A stretch of 64,000 nucleotides of DNA from Novosphingobium sp. FSW06-99 (GTDB lineage: Bacteria > Pseudomonadota > Alphaproteobacteria > Sphingomonadales > Sphingomonadaceae), in NCBI RefSeq assembly GCF_001519065.1, contig NZ_KQ954251.1, positions 372,001 through 436,000 of the forward strand, written 5' to 3'. Positions within the stretch are counted from its first letter, which is position 1. Each line of letters opens with the position of its first letter. Under the pieces are notes generated by a model, which was not told the DNA's origin, did no database searches, and saw only the letters and a list, made by a program, of their open reading frames with translations. Position numbers and translations under genes: made by a program. Positions 50,749 through 60,456 of the stretch are shown one piece after another.

Positions 50749-51765
50749 TTATGCGTCAACGGTCCAGGTCTGGCCTTTGGCCAGCAGCTTGCCCAGATCG
50801 GCGCTCTTGCCCGCGCGGGCCTTGTGATCCTGCCCCAGCAGCGCGCTTTCGAACGTTGGGCGCGGATCGTCGTAGATCACGCCCAGCGCCATCGGGAACG
50901 CGCCGAACGGCATTTCGACCAACAGATGCGCCAGCGTGCGATTGGTCTGGTCGTGCACGACCACGCCCGCCGTCTGCCAGTCGCCATCGGTCACATCGAC
51001 CACTTTCAGTTTCAGCGCCTGCGTATCGAGCGCAAGGCCTTTGGTGCCCTTGGCAAACAGCAACGGTTCGCCGTGACGGGTCCACAATTGCGTCGCATCA
51101 GCGACCGGCTTGGCGGTGAAATCGTCGAAGCGATCCTTGTTGTAGACGATGCAGTTCTGGAAAATTTCGACAAACGCCGCGCCCTGGTGGGCATGGGCGG
51201 CCTTGAGCACCTGCGGCAGATCTTTCGACACGTCATAGCTGCGCGCGATGAACCGTCCGCCCGCGCCCAGTGCAAAGGCGCAAGGGCTGGCCGGGTGATC
51301 GACCGAACCCAGCGGCGTGGTCGGCGAAGAGGTGCCCTCGCGGCTGGTGGGCGAATACTGGCCTTTGGTCAGGCCATAGATCTCGTTGTTGAACAACAGG
51401 ATCTGCGTGTTCAGGTTGCGGCGGATCACGTGCATCAGGTGGTTGCCGCCGATTGACAGACCATCACCATCGCCGGTGATCAGCCATACGTCGAGATCGG
51501 GATTGGCCAGCTTGATCCCGGTCGCAAACGCGGGCGCGCGGCCATGGATGGTGTGGAAGCCATAGCTTTCGACGTAATAGGGAAACCGGCTGGAACAGCC
51601 GATGCCCGACACGAACACGGTGTTCGACGGGTCGGAGCCCAGCTCGGGCAAAGTGCGCTGCACCGCCTTCAAAATGGCATAGTCGCCGCAGCCCGGGCAC
51701 CAGCGCACTTCCTGATCGGTTTCCCAGTCTTTCAGGGTGGTCTTGATCGGGGTCAGATCGTTCAT
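50749..51765 (-). CDS. korB: 2-oxoacid:ferredoxin oxidoreductase beta subunit (KorB)
   Basis: This 338-residue protein binds TPP and a [4Fe-4S] cluster: VRWCPGCGDYAIL (Cys ligands), GIGCSSRFPYY, GDGDGLSIGGNH (TPP) and NNEIYGLTKGQYSPTS. It works with the alpha subunit gene 11 bp upstream to convert 2-oxoglutarate (or another 2-oxoacid) to acyl-CoA with ferredoxin. ATG 51765 is the short family start; the longer frame runs into korA. Confidence 0.94.
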   Translation of the reverse strand: MNDLTPIKTTLKDWETDQEVRWCPGCGDYAILKAVQRTLPELGSDPSNTVFVSGIGCSSRFPYYVESYGFHTIHGRAPAFATGIKLANPDLDVWLITGDGDGLSIGGNHLMHVIRRNLNTQILLFNNEIYGLTKGQYSPTSREGTSSPTTPLGSVDHPASPCAFALGAGGRFIARSYDVSKDLPQVLKAAHAHQGAAFVEIFQNCIVYNKDRFDDFTAKPVADATQLWTRHGEPLLFAKGTKGLALDTQALKLKVVDVTDGDWQTAGVVVHDQTNRTLAHLLVEMPFGAFPMALGVIYDDPRPTFESALLGQDHKARAGKSADLGKLLAKGQTWTVDA

Positions 51766-51776
51766 GGTATGATCCT

Positions 51777-53666
51777 TCAAGCCAGCGCGGCGTCGATCGC
51801 GGCTTCGATTTCCGCGATCGTGAACGGTTGGCCGCTGGTCTTGGTCAGCGGGCGGGCATCGACCAGATATTGGTCGCGCAACACCGTCTTGAACTGGCCG
51901 GTGTTCATTTCGGGCACGAGCACTTTGTCGTACCCCTTGAGCAGATCGCCCAGATTTTCGGGCAAGGGCCAGACATGACGCACATGGACATGGCTGACAT
52001 CCAAACCACGCTTGCGCGCGCGGCGCACCGCCTGATGGATCGCGCCGAACGTGCTGCCCCAACCGACCAGCACCAGCCTGCCGCCCGGTTCACCCAGGGT
52101 GACCTCTTGCGCCGGGATCGAGCGCGCAATCCCGTCGATCTTGGCCTTGCGCGCGTCGGTCATCGTCTGGTGGCTGGCCGGGGCATAGTCGATATTGCCG
52201 GTCAGCGGGTTCTTCTCGATCCCGCCGATGCGGTGCATCAGGCCGGGTGTACCCGCCTTGATCCACGGGCGGGCGCCCTTGTCGTTGCGCGCATAGGGCA
52301 GCACGGTGCCGTCAGGGCCGTTGGGTTCTTCAAGGAACGTCACCGGAAACGGCGTGTAGGCCTTGGGATCGGGCACTTTCCACGGCTCGGCCGCGTTGGC
52401 GATATAGCCATCGGTCAAGAGGATCACCGGGGTCATGTATTGCGTGGCGATGCGCACCGCCTCGATCGCGCAATCGAACGCATCGGACGGGCTGCGCGCG
52501 GCGACCACCGGGATCGGCGCATCGCCGTTGCGGCCATAGACCGCCTGATAGAGGTCCGACTGCTCGGTCTTGGTCGGCAGCCCGGTCGAGGGGCCGCCAC
52601 GCTGCGAATTGACGATCACCAGCGGCAGTTCGGTCATCACCGCCAGCCCCATCGCCTCGGTCTTGAGCGCGATGCCCGGCCCCGACGACGAGGTTACCCC
52701 CAGATGCCCCGCATAGGACGCGCCGATCGCCGAGGCGATCGCGGCAATTTCATCCTCGGCCTGGAACGTGGTGACGCCGAATTCCTTCAGCTTGACCAGA
52801 TTGTGCAGGATCGAACTGGCAGGCGTGATCGGATAGCCGCCGAAAAACATCGGCAGGCTGGCCAGTTGCGCACCCGCCACCAGGCCATAGCTGATCGATT
52901 CGGCACCGGTGACAGTGCGATAGAGCCCTGGTTCGCTGGCCACCGCGCCGATATGCACCTGACGCAAGGGGCCCGACAGTTCGGCGGTTTCGCCATAGGC
53001 ATGCCCGGCGTTCAGCGCCGCGACATTGGCATCGGCCAGCACCTGGTTCCTGGCAAACTTGGCGTTCAGCCAGTCGATCAGCGGCTGCCGGTCGCGGTCG
53101 AACATCCATAGCGCCAGCCCCAGCGTCCACATGTTCTTGCAGCGAAGGGCTTCCTTGTTGCCAAGGCCGAACGGCTTGACCGCCTGCAACGTCAGCGCGG
53201 AAATGTCGAACGCCAGCAATTGCCACTTGTCGAGGCTGCCGTCGTCGAGCGGGTTGGCCTCGTACTTGGCCTTTTCCAGGTTGCGCTTGTTGAATTCACC
53301 GCTGTCGGCGATGATCAACCCGCCCACTTTCAGCGCAGCGAGGTTCACCTTGAGCGCGGCGGGGTTCATCGCGATCAGCACATCGGGCTGATCGCCCGCG
53401 GTTTCGATCTCGGTCGAGCCAAAATTGATCTGGAACGCCGAAACGCCAAACAGCGTGCCCTGAGGCGCGCGGATTTCTGCCGGAAAATCGGGAAACGTGG
53501 CCAGGTCGTTGCCCGCCAGCGCAGTCGACAGCGTGAACTGGCCGCCGGTCAATTGCATCCCGTCGCCGCTGTCGCCCGCAAAACGCACCACCACCGCTTC
53601 GGGTGCGGGCGAAACCTCGGGGCCGCCGGTCAATGCTTCGGGGCCTTCGAAAAGAGCTGTTGCCAT
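51777..53666 (-). CDS. korA: 2-oxoacid:ferredoxin oxidoreductase alpha subunit (KorA, gamma-alpha fusion)
   Basis: This 629-residue protein has an N-terminal gamma domain (VVRFAGDSGDGMQLTGGQF) fused to the alpha domain (GGYPITPASSILH, FQAEDEIAAIASAIGASYAG, TSSSGPGIALKTEAMGLA). ATG 53666 is chosen because AGGA lies five bases before it. Together with KorB it is a two-subunit enzyme common in aerobic alphaproteobacteria. The PDH genes elsewhere in the window suggest it acts beside, not instead of, PDH. Confidence 0.94.
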   Translation of the reverse strand: MATALFEGPEALTGGPEVSPAPEAVVVRFAGDSGDGMQLTGGQFTLSTALAGNDLATFPDFPAEIRAPQGTLFGVSAFQINFGSTEIETAGDQPDVLIAMNPAALKVNLAALKVGGLIIADSGEFNKRNLEKAKYEANPLDDGSLDKWQLLAFDISALTLQAVKPFGLGNKEALRCKNMWTLGLALWMFDRDRQPLIDWLNAKFARNQVLADANVAALNAGHAYGETAELSGPLRQVHIGAVASEPGLYRTVTGAESISYGLVAGAQLASLPMFFGGYPITPASSILHNLVKLKEFGVTTFQAEDEIAAIASAIGASYAGHLGVTSSSGPGIALKTEAMGLAVMTELPLVIVNSQRGGPSTGLPTKTEQSDLYQAVYGRNGDAPIPVVAARSPSDAFDCAIEAVRIATQYMTPVILLTDGYIANAAEPWKVPDPKAYTPFPVTFLEEPNGPDGTVLPYARNDKGARPWIKAGTPGLMHRIGGIEKNPLTGNIDYAPASHQTMTDARKAKIDGIARSIPAQEVTLGEPGGRLVLVGWGSTFGAIHQAVRRARKRGLDVSHVHVRHVWPLPENLGDLLKGYDKVLVPEMNTGQFKTVLRDQYLVDARPLTKTSGQPFTIAEIEAAIDAALA

Positions 53667-53968
53667 CGTTTTCCTCGTCCTGCGGCCCAATTGCGCGGGG
53701 GTCATTCACGCTGTCTGCCTTCGGGTCCTGCGGCGGGTAACGCTGCCGCAGGGCAAGAGCAAAAAAGAATTTCTCGGCCCCCATGTTGCCACGGTGCCAT
53801 ACCGCATGCCCCCCTGCGCGCCGAAACGCGCATTGTCCTTGATCGTGGTCATTGCCGCTAGTCAAGTTGCAATGGCGCACTTATCGAGGAAGCAGGCCGA
53901 CACCAGGGGGCGATTCCCCGCACCCGCCACGATCGGCAGCCAACGGCAAGAGAGGACGCACACCCAAG

Positions 53969-54928
53969 ATGGCGCAAACAGACCAGCCCACCGCTCCCTA
54001 TGTCCGGCCCGATGTCGAGGCCTTTCTGGCGTTCCTCAACAGCGCCGGGGCCGCGCCGATGAGCGCGCTGACGCCTGCCCAGGCGCGCGAGGCCTATCTG
54101 GCAATGGGCAGCGTGGGCGAGGCCGAACCGCTACCACTGGCGGTGATCCGCGATCTGACTGCGCCGGGCCCCGCCGGGCCGGTGCGCGTACGGTTGTATG
54201 ACCCGCGCGAAACGCGTGAGGCCGGGCCGGTGGTGGTGTTCTTTCACGGCGGTGGTTTCGTCATCGGCGATCTCGACACGCACCATGCGTTCTGCACCGA
54301 AATCGCCGCTGCGCTCGATCTGCCAGTGGTTGCGGTCGACTATCGGCTGGCCCCCGAACACCCCTTCCCCGCCGCGCCCGACGATTGCGAAGCGGTCGCC
54401 CGCTGGGTGGCGTCCAGCCCGGCAGAGCTCGGCCGCAGCGTCACCGGCCTGATCCTGACCGGCGATTCGGCAGGCGGCAATCTGACCATCGTCACCACCC
54501 AGGCGCTGACCCAGCGGCCCGCTGCGGTGCCGGTGATCCTGCAGGCGCCGATCTATCCGGTCACCGACGATCGCCCCGATCATGCCTCTTTCGCGCAGTT
54601 TTCCGAAGGTTTCCTGCTGACCGCCGACACCATGACGTGGTTCAACGATGGCTATTCGGCAACACCGGGCCACATCCGTGCCTATCCGCTCCATAATGAC
54701 CATGCACAGACCCCGCCGACCGTGCTAGTGACGGCAGGACTGGATCCGATCCGCGACAGCGGGCGGGTCTATGGCGCTGAACTCGTCCGCGCAGGCGTGC
54801 CGGTGACGTTCATCGAATTTGCGGGGGTCATCCATGGCTTTGTCCAGTTGCGCCGGGCTATCCCGAGCGCACAGGGTGATATCGCGACCATCTTCGCCGC
54901 CATCAGGCAGCAACTGGAACGGATCTAG
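53969..54928 (+). CDS. HSL-family esterase/lipase
   Basis: This 319-residue alpha/beta hydrolase has the oxyanion HGGGFVIGD, nucleophile motif GDSAGGN, a C-terminal Asp (GLDPIRDSG) and His (AGVIHGF). It should cleave short-chain esters. ATG 53969 is preferred to the upstream frame. The 303 bp before it (53667-53968) hold the divergent korA promoter region and show nothing else. TAG is followed directly by the RppH ATG. Confidence 0.9.
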   Translation: MAQTDQPTAPYVRPDVEAFLAFLNSAGAAPMSALTPAQAREAYLAMGSVGEAEPLPLAVIRDLTAPGPAGPVRVRLYDPRETREAGPVVVFFHGGGFVIGDLDTHHAFCTEIAAALDLPVVAVDYRLAPEHPFPAAPDDCEAVARWVASSPAELGRSVTGLILTGDSAGGNLTIVTTQALTQRPAAVPVILQAPIYPVTDDRPDHASFAQFSEGFLLTADTMTWFNDGYSATPGHIRAYPLHNDHAQTPPTVLVTAGLDPIRDSGRVYGAELVRAGVPVTFIEFAGVIHGFVQLRRAIPSAQGDIATIFAAIRQQLERI

Positions 54929-55447
54929 ATGACAGACCAATTTGCCGCACTTCCTTATCGCCCGTGCGTCGGCGTGATGCTGGTCAACGCCCAGGGCCGC
55001 GTGTTCGTCGGCCAGCGGATCGACACCCGCGAACGCGCCGCACGCGGCGAGGCGGCCGAAGGTGAAGGCGATGCCTGGCAGATGCCGCAGGGCGGGATCG
55101 ACGAAGGTGAAGACGTGCGCGTCGCCGCCTTGCGCGAACTGCACGAGGAAACCGGGGTCACCGCCGATCTGGTGCAAGTGATCGCCGAAAGCGCCGAAGA
55201 ACATTTCTACGACTTGCCGCCCGAATTGCTCGGGCGGCTGTGGAAGGGGCGCTATCGCGGTCAGCGGCAGAAATGGCTGCTGCTGCGCTTTACCGGCGAT
55301 GACAGCCAGGTTGATCTCAACGCGCACGATCCGGCCGAATTCGCGGAATGGAAATGGGTCGATCCTGAAACATTGCCCGACCTGATCGTGCCGTTCAAAA
55401 AGCGCGTCTATCGTCAGGTGCTCGACGAATTTCGTCCGCTGTTGTGA
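54929..55447 (+). CDS. rppH: RNA pyrophosphohydrolase, Nudix family
   Basis: This 172-residue enzyme has Nudix box [16 protein letters not shown] then LHEETGV (about 55-77) and RppH-like [11 protein letters not shown] and [10 protein letters not shown]. It removes pyrophosphate from the 5' end of mRNA and so begins degradation; other dinucleoside polyphosphates may also be substrates. It starts immediately after the esterase stop codon and ends next to the outer-membrane gene. Confidence 0.9.
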   Translation: MTDQFAALPYRPCVGVMLVNAQGRVFVGQRIDTRERAARGEAAEGEGDAWQMPQGGIDEGEDVRVAALRELHEETGVTADLVQVIAESAEEHFYDLPPELLGRLWKGRYRGQRQKWLLLRFTGDDSQVDLNAHDPAEFAEWKWVDPETLPDLIVPFKKRVYRQVLDEFRPLL

Positions 55448-56239
55448 TCATTTCCCGAACGGAAAGCCGATGATCATCTTCAGGATCGTGCCGTCGCGAT
55501 TGGTGCCATAGCCACGGCCGACCCCGAAATTGAAATCCCATCGGCCGATCCGCGTGTCGAGCGCGACAAAGCTTGACTGGTTGCTGGCGGCCAGATTGCC
55601 GAAATTGCTGACCGTGCCGACGCCGTTGTAGCTTTCGAGCCCGATGATGGTGAATTCGGTGATCTTGTACCCGGCCTTGGTCGCCACTTGCACATCGGCG
55701 GGGGTCTTGGCCGGGCCCGACAGAGCGAAGTCGAAGTTGACATTGGCGCCGACGATCCACTTGGCCGCCTCATAGCCGCCGATCAGCTTGATCTCGTTGT
55801 TCCACGGGTTGCGATCGAGCCGGTAATCGCTGCGTCCGACTTCATAGTTGATGCCATAGAACAGCCCGCGTTCGCTGTGGCTGCCCAGCCATTTCAGCCG
55901 CACTTTCCAGCCATCGACCTGATAATGCCCGCTGCTGTCGAGTGTGGTGAGCGGCAGATAGGCGCCCAGTTCGAAATGTTCATCGAGCGCGTAGGAGAAT
56001 TCGGGCGTGATCCGTACGCGATTGATGCTCGATTCCTGGCCGGGATAGTCGAGCGTGGCATCGCCCGAAGGCACATCGTTGACATGAAGTTCCAACCCCG
56101 GCTGATGCGGCAGGTTGATGTCGTTCATGTAGACCTGGATTTCTTCGTCGGCCGCATGCGCCGCGCCCGATGTCATCATCACGCCGATCGCTGCGGCCGG
56201 GCCAAGCAGAATGCGCCGCACAGGGCAGGTAACGATCAT
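55448..56239 (-). CDS. Outer-membrane beta-barrel protein
   Basis: This is a 263-residue protein with a signal peptide (ILLGPAAAIGVMMTSGAAHA). It then shows barrel strands with alternating aromatic/polar pattern (RVRITPEFSYALDEHFELGAYLPL, VRLKWLG, GVGRGYGT) and a C-terminal phenylalanine-rich end (MIIGFPFGK). The family is not named with certainty. It sits head-to-head with the hairpin at 56283 and after the small glp-linked ORF. Confidence 0.8.
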   Translation of the reverse strand: MIVTCPVRRILLGPAAAIGVMMTSGAAHAADEEIQVYMNDINLPHQPGLELHVNDVPSGDATLDYPGQESSINRVRITPEFSYALDEHFELGAYLPLTTLDSSGHYQVDGWKVRLKWLGSHSERGLFYGINYEVGRSDYRLDRNPWNNEIKLIGGYEAAKWIVGANVNFDFALSGPAKTPADVQVATKAGYKITEFTIIGLESYNGVGTVSNFGNLAASNQSSFVALDTRIGRWDFNFGVGRGYGTNRDGTILKMIIGFPFGK

Positions 56240-56282
56240 CGCAGAAAATGTCCCAAAGGCCTGATACCAATGCGATCATGCC

Positions 56283-56309
56283 GCGATCTTGTGCACCGCA
56301 CAAGATCGC
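56283..56309. terminator. Strong hairpin between the glp cluster and the OMP gene
   Basis: GCGATCTTGTGC and its exact complement form a 12-bp stem with a 3-nt loop. There is no U-run on either strand, so it could be a Rho-dependent stop, an attenuator or a binding site rather than a classic terminator. Confidence 0.45.
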
Positions 56310-56325
56310 CAAAGGGCTAATCCGC

Positions 56326-56451
56326 CTATCCGTTATGCCCACTGGACGATGACACTCGCACGGCGTCAAACCCGGCGAATGCCGCCAGCACCGCAAAGCC
56401 CAATGCCAACGCGGCGATGATCAGTGCCATCCGCACATATCCGTTTCTCAT
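56326..56451 (-). CDS. 41-residue membrane protein after glpK
   Basis: The ORF begins at ATG 56451, 25 bases after the glpK stop, with GGACAGG before it. The product has one membrane helix (MALIIAALALGFAVLAAFAGF) and a polar end. It could be co-transcribed with glpK. It is very small and its coding status rests on composition and spacing. Confidence 0.4.
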   Translation of the reverse strand: MRNGYVRMALIIAALALGFAVLAAFAGFDAVRVSSSSGHNG

Positions 56452-56476
56452 CGCCTGTCCCCATCCCGAATCGCGC

Positions 56477-57964
56477 TTATCGCCTGGAAAGCGTCCGCGA
56501 TACCGCATCCTGCCAGCCCGATACCAGTGCCGCACGCCGGGCTGCGTCCATTGTCGGTACAAACCGGGCGCCACGCTGCCAGGTGCGCGCCAGCGCGTCG
56601 AGCCCGCTCCACACTCCGACGGCCAGACCGGCGTGGAACGCTGCGCCCAGCGCGGTGGTTTCCAGGTGGTCGGGCCGTTCAACCGGCGTATCGAGCAGAT
56701 CGGCCAGAAACTGGCACAACCAGTCGTTGGCCGCCATGCCGCCATCGACGCGCAGCGCTGCCGGCCAGACTGCACCATCGGCGGCCATCGTGGCGGCCAG
56801 ATCGCGGGTCTGGAACGCCACCGCTTCAAGCGCGGCGCGCGCCAGATGCGCCTGGGTGGTGCCCAGCGTCAGGCCAAAGATCGCCCCGCGCGCATCGGGG
56901 TCCCAATGCGGCGCGCCCAGACCGGCAAAGGCGGGCACCATCGTCACACCATGGGCATCGTCGACCGACGTGGCCAGATCCTGCGTCTGGCTGGCATGGG
57001 TAATCACGCCCAGGCCATCGCGCAGCCACTTGATCGCCGCCCCCGCGACAAAGATCGAACCTTCGAGCGCATATGTCATCTGCCCGTTCAGGCGATAGGC
57101 GGGCGTGGTCAGCAACCCGCCGTGCGAGGTCAGCGCCTTATCCCCGGTGTTGATCAGCATGAAGCAGCCGGTGCCATAGGTCGATTTGACTTCGCCGGGC
57201 TGAAAACAGACTTGCCCGAACAGCGCCGCCTGCTGGTCGCCGGCCATGCCCGCAATCGCGATCGGCGCATCGAACAGCCCCGGCGCGGTGGTGCCGAACA
57301 GGCGGCTGTTGTCGTGCACTTCGGGCAGAATTGCCATCGGCACACGCAAGAGGCGGCACAAGTCTTCGTCCCATTGCTGACGATGGATATCATAGATCAG
57401 CGTGCGCCCGGCATTGGTGACATCGGTTGCATGGACCGCGCCGCCGGTCAGCCGCCACAGCAGGAAACTGTCGATCGTGCCGAACGCCAGTTCGCCGCGT
57501 TCGGCACGCGCGCGGGCACCGGGCACATGGTCGAGAATCCAGGCGATCTTGGTCGCCGAAAAATAGGGATCGAGCACCAGCCCGGTGCGTTCGGCCACCA
57601 TCGCGCCCGCGCCATCGGCCTTGAGCTGGTGGCAGGTGTCAGCGGTGCGGCGGTCCTGCCACACGATCGCGCGGTGGATGGCCTCGCCGCTCGCGCGGTC
57701 CCAGATGACGGTGGTTTCGCGCTGGTTGGTGATGCCGATCGCCGCAATGCCTGCCGCGCTCAGTCCGGCGCGGGCAATCGCCTCGCGCGCGGTGGCCAGC
57801 GTGTCGCGCCAGATATCTTCGGGATCGTGTTCCACCCAGCCCGCGGCGGGGTAATGCTGGGCAAATTCGGCCTGGGCAGTCGCCACCGGGCGCGCGCTGG
57901 AATCAAACACGATCGCCCTGGTGGAGGTCGTGCCCTGATCGATTGCCAGGATGTGCTGCGCCAT
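56477..57964 (-). CDS. glpK: Glycerol kinase
   Basis: This 495-residue enzyme has the FGGY family pattern: [13 protein letters not shown] (phosphate 1), [25 protein letters not shown], and [20 protein letters not shown]. It phosphorylates glycerol to sn-glycerol 3-phosphate. ATG 57964 has AGGGCATGACC in front; the longer frame is not coding. It is divergent from glpD, and the operators of both lie between. Confidence 0.95.
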   Translation of the reverse strand: MAQHILAIDQGTTSTRAIVFDSSARPVATAQAEFAQHYPAAGWVEHDPEDIWRDTLATAREAIARAGLSAAGIAAIGITNQRETTVIWDRASGEAIHRAIVWQDRRTADTCHQLKADGAGAMVAERTGLVLDPYFSATKIAWILDHVPGARARAERGELAFGTIDSFLLWRLTGGAVHATDVTNAGRTLIYDIHRQQWDEDLCRLLRVPMAILPEVHDNSRLFGTTAPGLFDAPIAIAGMAGDQQAALFGQVCFQPGEVKSTYGTGCFMLINTGDKALTSHGGLLTTPAYRLNGQMTYALEGSIFVAGAAIKWLRDGLGVITHASQTQDLATSVDDAHGVTMVPAFAGLGAPHWDPDARGAIFGLTLGTTQAHLARAALEAVAFQTRDLAATMAADGAVWPAALRVDGGMAANDWLCQFLADLLDTPVERPDHLETTALGAAFHAGLAVGVWSGLDALARTWQRGARFVPTMDAARRAALVSGWQDAVSRTLSRR

Positions 57965-57983
57965 GGTCATGCCCTCTCGCCTT

Positions 57984-58032
57984 TTCGTTTCATGTTCGTT
58001 ATAACGCTTTTGCGTTCGTTTCAAATTCGTTT
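57984..58032. promoter_or_regulatory. GlpR operators: four TTCGTT repeats
   Basis: TTCGTT begins at 57984, 57995, 58015 and 58026, i.e. two pairs 11 bp apart and separated by 20 bp. The second copy is part of ATGTTCGTTATAACG (57992-58006), close to the E. coli GlpR consensus. The site lies between the divergent glpK and glpD genes and should be bound by the GlpR encoded after glpD. Confidence 0.65.
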
Positions 58033-58087
58033 TTCACGAACCGGCCTAAAAATCGCACTCTCAAATTCGTCAGCGGAGCATTCCACC

Positions 58088-59635
58088 ATGGTCGTGCCAG
58101 AGCAAGCCCCGGATCAGGTCGCAACGGGCGACACCGTCGATCTGCTGATCATTGGCGGCGGGATCAATGGTGCGGGCATCGCGCGCGATGCCGCCGGGCG
58201 CGGGCTGTCGGTCATGCTGGTCGAGGCGGAAGATCTGGCACAGCACACCTCGTCGGCCTCGACCAAGCTGATCCACGGGGGCCTGCGCTATCTCGAATAT
58301 GGCGAATTCCGCCTGGTGCGCGAGGCGCTGATCGAGCGCGAGCGGCTGTGGGGCATGGCCCCGCACATCATCTGGCCGCTGCGCTTTGTCCTGCCGCAAT
58401 TGCATTCGCCGCGCCCTGCGTGGATGGTGCGGCTGGGGCTGTGGCTTTATGACCACCTCGGCGGCCGCAAGCGCCTGCCGGCGACCGAAACCATCGATCT
58501 GGCGCGCGCCGCACAAGGCGCCGGGCTCAATCCCGGTGCGCGCAAGGCGTTCGTCTATTCCGATTGCTGGGTCGAAGACAGCCGCCTGGTCGTGCTCAAC
58601 GCGATGGATGCCGCCACGCGCGGCGCGACAATCCTGACGCGCACGCGGCTGGTCTCGGCACGGCGCAGCGGCCAGGCCTGGCTGGCCACGATCACCAGTG
58701 ACGGCACCACGCGCACTGTGCGGGCCCGCGCGCTGGTCAATGCCGCCGGGCCCTGGGTCGAAGACGTGCTGCAGCGCACGCGCGACCCGGCGCAGGCCGG
58801 CAACCAGCGCGACCGGGGCGTGCGCCTGATCAAGGGCAGCCATATCGTCCTGCCCCGGCTCTATCCCGGCGACCACGCCTTCTTGTTGCAGAACCCCGAC
58901 CGGCGGGTGGTGTTTGCCATCCCCTACGAAGGCGAATTCACGCTGGTTGGCACCACCGACGAAGCCTGGACCGCCCCGCCCGGCCCCGCGACGATTTCCG
59001 AGCATGAAACCAGCTATCTGCTCGACACCGTGCGGCGCTATTTTGCTACCGATGTCGGCCCCGCCGACGTGCGCTGGACATATGCGGGGATTCGCCCGCT
59101 CTATGACGATCATGCCGCCAATGCCTCGGCCGTCACGCGCGACTATGTACTCGATTTCGATGCTCCGGAGGGCGGCGCACCGCTGCTCAGCGTGTTCGGG
59201 GGCAAGATCACCACATTCCGCAAACTGGCCGAACACGCGCTGGAAAAGATCTGCGCCCATTTCCCGATGGCGGGACCGGCCTGGACGGCGGGCGCCGTGC
59301 TGCCCGGTGGCGATCTGCCGGGGGGCGATTTCGATGCCTATGTTGCCGATCTGGCAGGCGAACACCCGGCGCTGCCGCGTCCGCTGATACGGCGCCTGGC
59401 GCGCGCCTATGGCACCCGCGCCGAACAGGTGCTGGCGGGCGCGCGCACGGTGGGCGATCTCGGCCGCGATTTCGGCGCCGGGTTGACCGAGGCGGAACTG
59501 GCCTATCTGGCGCGGCACGAATGGGCGATCAGCGCGCACGACGTGCTGTGGCGGCGCAGCAAGATGGGCCTGCACGTGCTGCCCCAGGCTGCCGCGCAGA
59601 TCGACGCCTTCATGGCCACGCTGCACGATGGCTGA
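58088..59635 (+). CDS. glpD: Aerobic glycerol-3-phosphate dehydrogenase
   Basis: This 515-residue FAD enzyme has GGGINGAGIARDAAGRG and the GlpD regions SSASTKLIHGGLRYLE, RDRGVRLIKGSHIVLP and GIRPLYDD. It oxidises glycerol 3-phosphate to dihydroxyacetone phosphate at the inner membrane. ATG 58088 has GGAG 11 bases before it. It overlaps glpR by eight bases. Confidence 0.95.
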   Translation: MVVPEQAPDQVATGDTVDLLIIGGGINGAGIARDAAGRGLSVMLVEAEDLAQHTSSASTKLIHGGLRYLEYGEFRLVREALIERERLWGMAPHIIWPLRFVLPQLHSPRPAWMVRLGLWLYDHLGGRKRLPATETIDLARAAQGAGLNPGARKAFVYSDCWVEDSRLVVLNAMDAATRGATILTRTRLVSARRSGQAWLATITSDGTTRTVRARALVNAAGPWVEDVLQRTRDPAQAGNQRDRGVRLIKGSHIVLPRLYPGDHAFLLQNPDRRVVFAIPYEGEFTLVGTTDEAWTAPPGPATISEHETSYLLDTVRRYFATDVGPADVRWTYAGIRPLYDDHAANASAVTRDYVLDFDAPEGGAPLLSVFGGKITTFRKLAEHALEKICAHFPMAGPAWTAGAVLPGGDLPGGDFDAYVADLAGEHPALPRPLIRRLARAYGTRAEQVLAGARTVGDLGRDFGAGLTEAELAYLARHEWAISAHDVLWRRSKMGLHVLPQAAAQIDAFMATLHDG

Positions 59636-60401
59636 CCGGGCGGGTTCTGCGGCGCGGCGCGCGGCGATCCTGGCGGCGGTGCGCCGCGCCGGGGAAGCCA
59701 ACGTTGCCGCGCTGGCCCACGAATTCGCCGTGACACCGCAGACCATCCGCCGCGATCTCAACCATCTGGCCGATCGCGCGCTGATTGCGCGCGTGCATGG
59801 CGGGGCCGAGCTGGGTTCGGGCATTGCCAACGCGCGCTATGACGAGCGGCGCGGCATGGCCGCCGCCGCCAAGGCGCGCATTGGCGCCGCCGCCGCAGCG
59901 CTGGTACCCGAAGGCGCCTCGCTGTTCATCAACATCGGCACCACCACCGAAGCGGTGGCGCGCCATCTGGCCGGTCACCACACGCTGCTGGTGGTCAGCA
60001 ACAACCTCAATGTGGTCGATCTGCTGTCGGGTCGCGACGGCATCGCGGTGATCGCGGTGGGCGGCCATGTGCGCGCGGGCGATCGCGCGGTGATCGGTGC
60101 GCTGGCCGATCAGTTCATCGACAATTTCCGCGTCGATCTGGCGCTGATCGGCGCCTCGGGGCTGAGCGAAGCGGGCGATCTGGTCGATTTCGATGCCGAT
60201 GAAGTGCTGGTGGCGCGGCGTATCATCCGCCAGGCCCGCACCGTAATCCTGGTCGCCGACAGCACCAAGATCGGGCGCGCCGCGCCGATCCGCATCGCCG
60301 GGGCAGAGGCCATCGACCATCTGGTGACCGACCGGGTGACCAGCCCCGCCTTGCGCGCCGCGCTGATCGCTGCCGGGGTGACGGTTACCGAAACCGGATA
60401 G
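59628..60401 (+). CDS. glpR: DeoR-family repressor GlpR
   Basis: This 257-residue protein has an N-terminal DeoR HTH (ANVAALAHEFAVTPQTIRRDLNHLADRALIARVHGGAEL). Its sugar-phosphate binding domain contains LFINIGTTTEAVARHL, VVSNNLNVVDLL and IGASGLSE. It should repress glpK and glpDR in the absence of glycerol 3-phosphate. No glpF transporter gene is next to the cluster. Confidence 0.92.
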   Translation: MADRAGSAARRAAILAAVRRAGEANVAALAHEFAVTPQTIRRDLNHLADRALIARVHGGAELGSGIANARYDERRGMAAAAKARIGAAAAALVPEGASLFINIGTTTEAVARHLAGHHTLLVVSNNLNVVDLLSGRDGIAVIAVGGHVRAGDRAVIGALADQFIDNFRVDLALIGASGLSEAGDLVDFDADEVLVARRIIRQARTVILVADSTKIGRAAPIRIAGAEAIDHLVTDRVTSPALRAALIAAGVTVTETG

Positions 60402-60417
60402 AAGCGCGCGATTGCGC

Positions 60418-60456
60418 CGAATTTCCGCCAAATTCGAGCGGATTGGCAACCAATCC
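60418..60456. other. Two adjacent inverted repeats after glpR
   Basis: CGAATTTccgccAAATTCG (60418-60436) and GGATTGGcaaCCAATCC (60440-60456) are perfect inverted repeats 17 and 39 bases after the glpR stop. No T-run follows. They may end the glp transcript or be operators for the next gene. A third short repeat (CCTGC/GCAGG) is at 60493-60504; the rest of the 212-bp gap shows nothing. Confidence 0.45.

Noticed and set aside
56417..58087. Upstream extension of glpD by 557 codons
   Set aside because: It is antisense to glpK and only open by bias; the ATG at 58088 with GGAG and normal GlpD length is the start.
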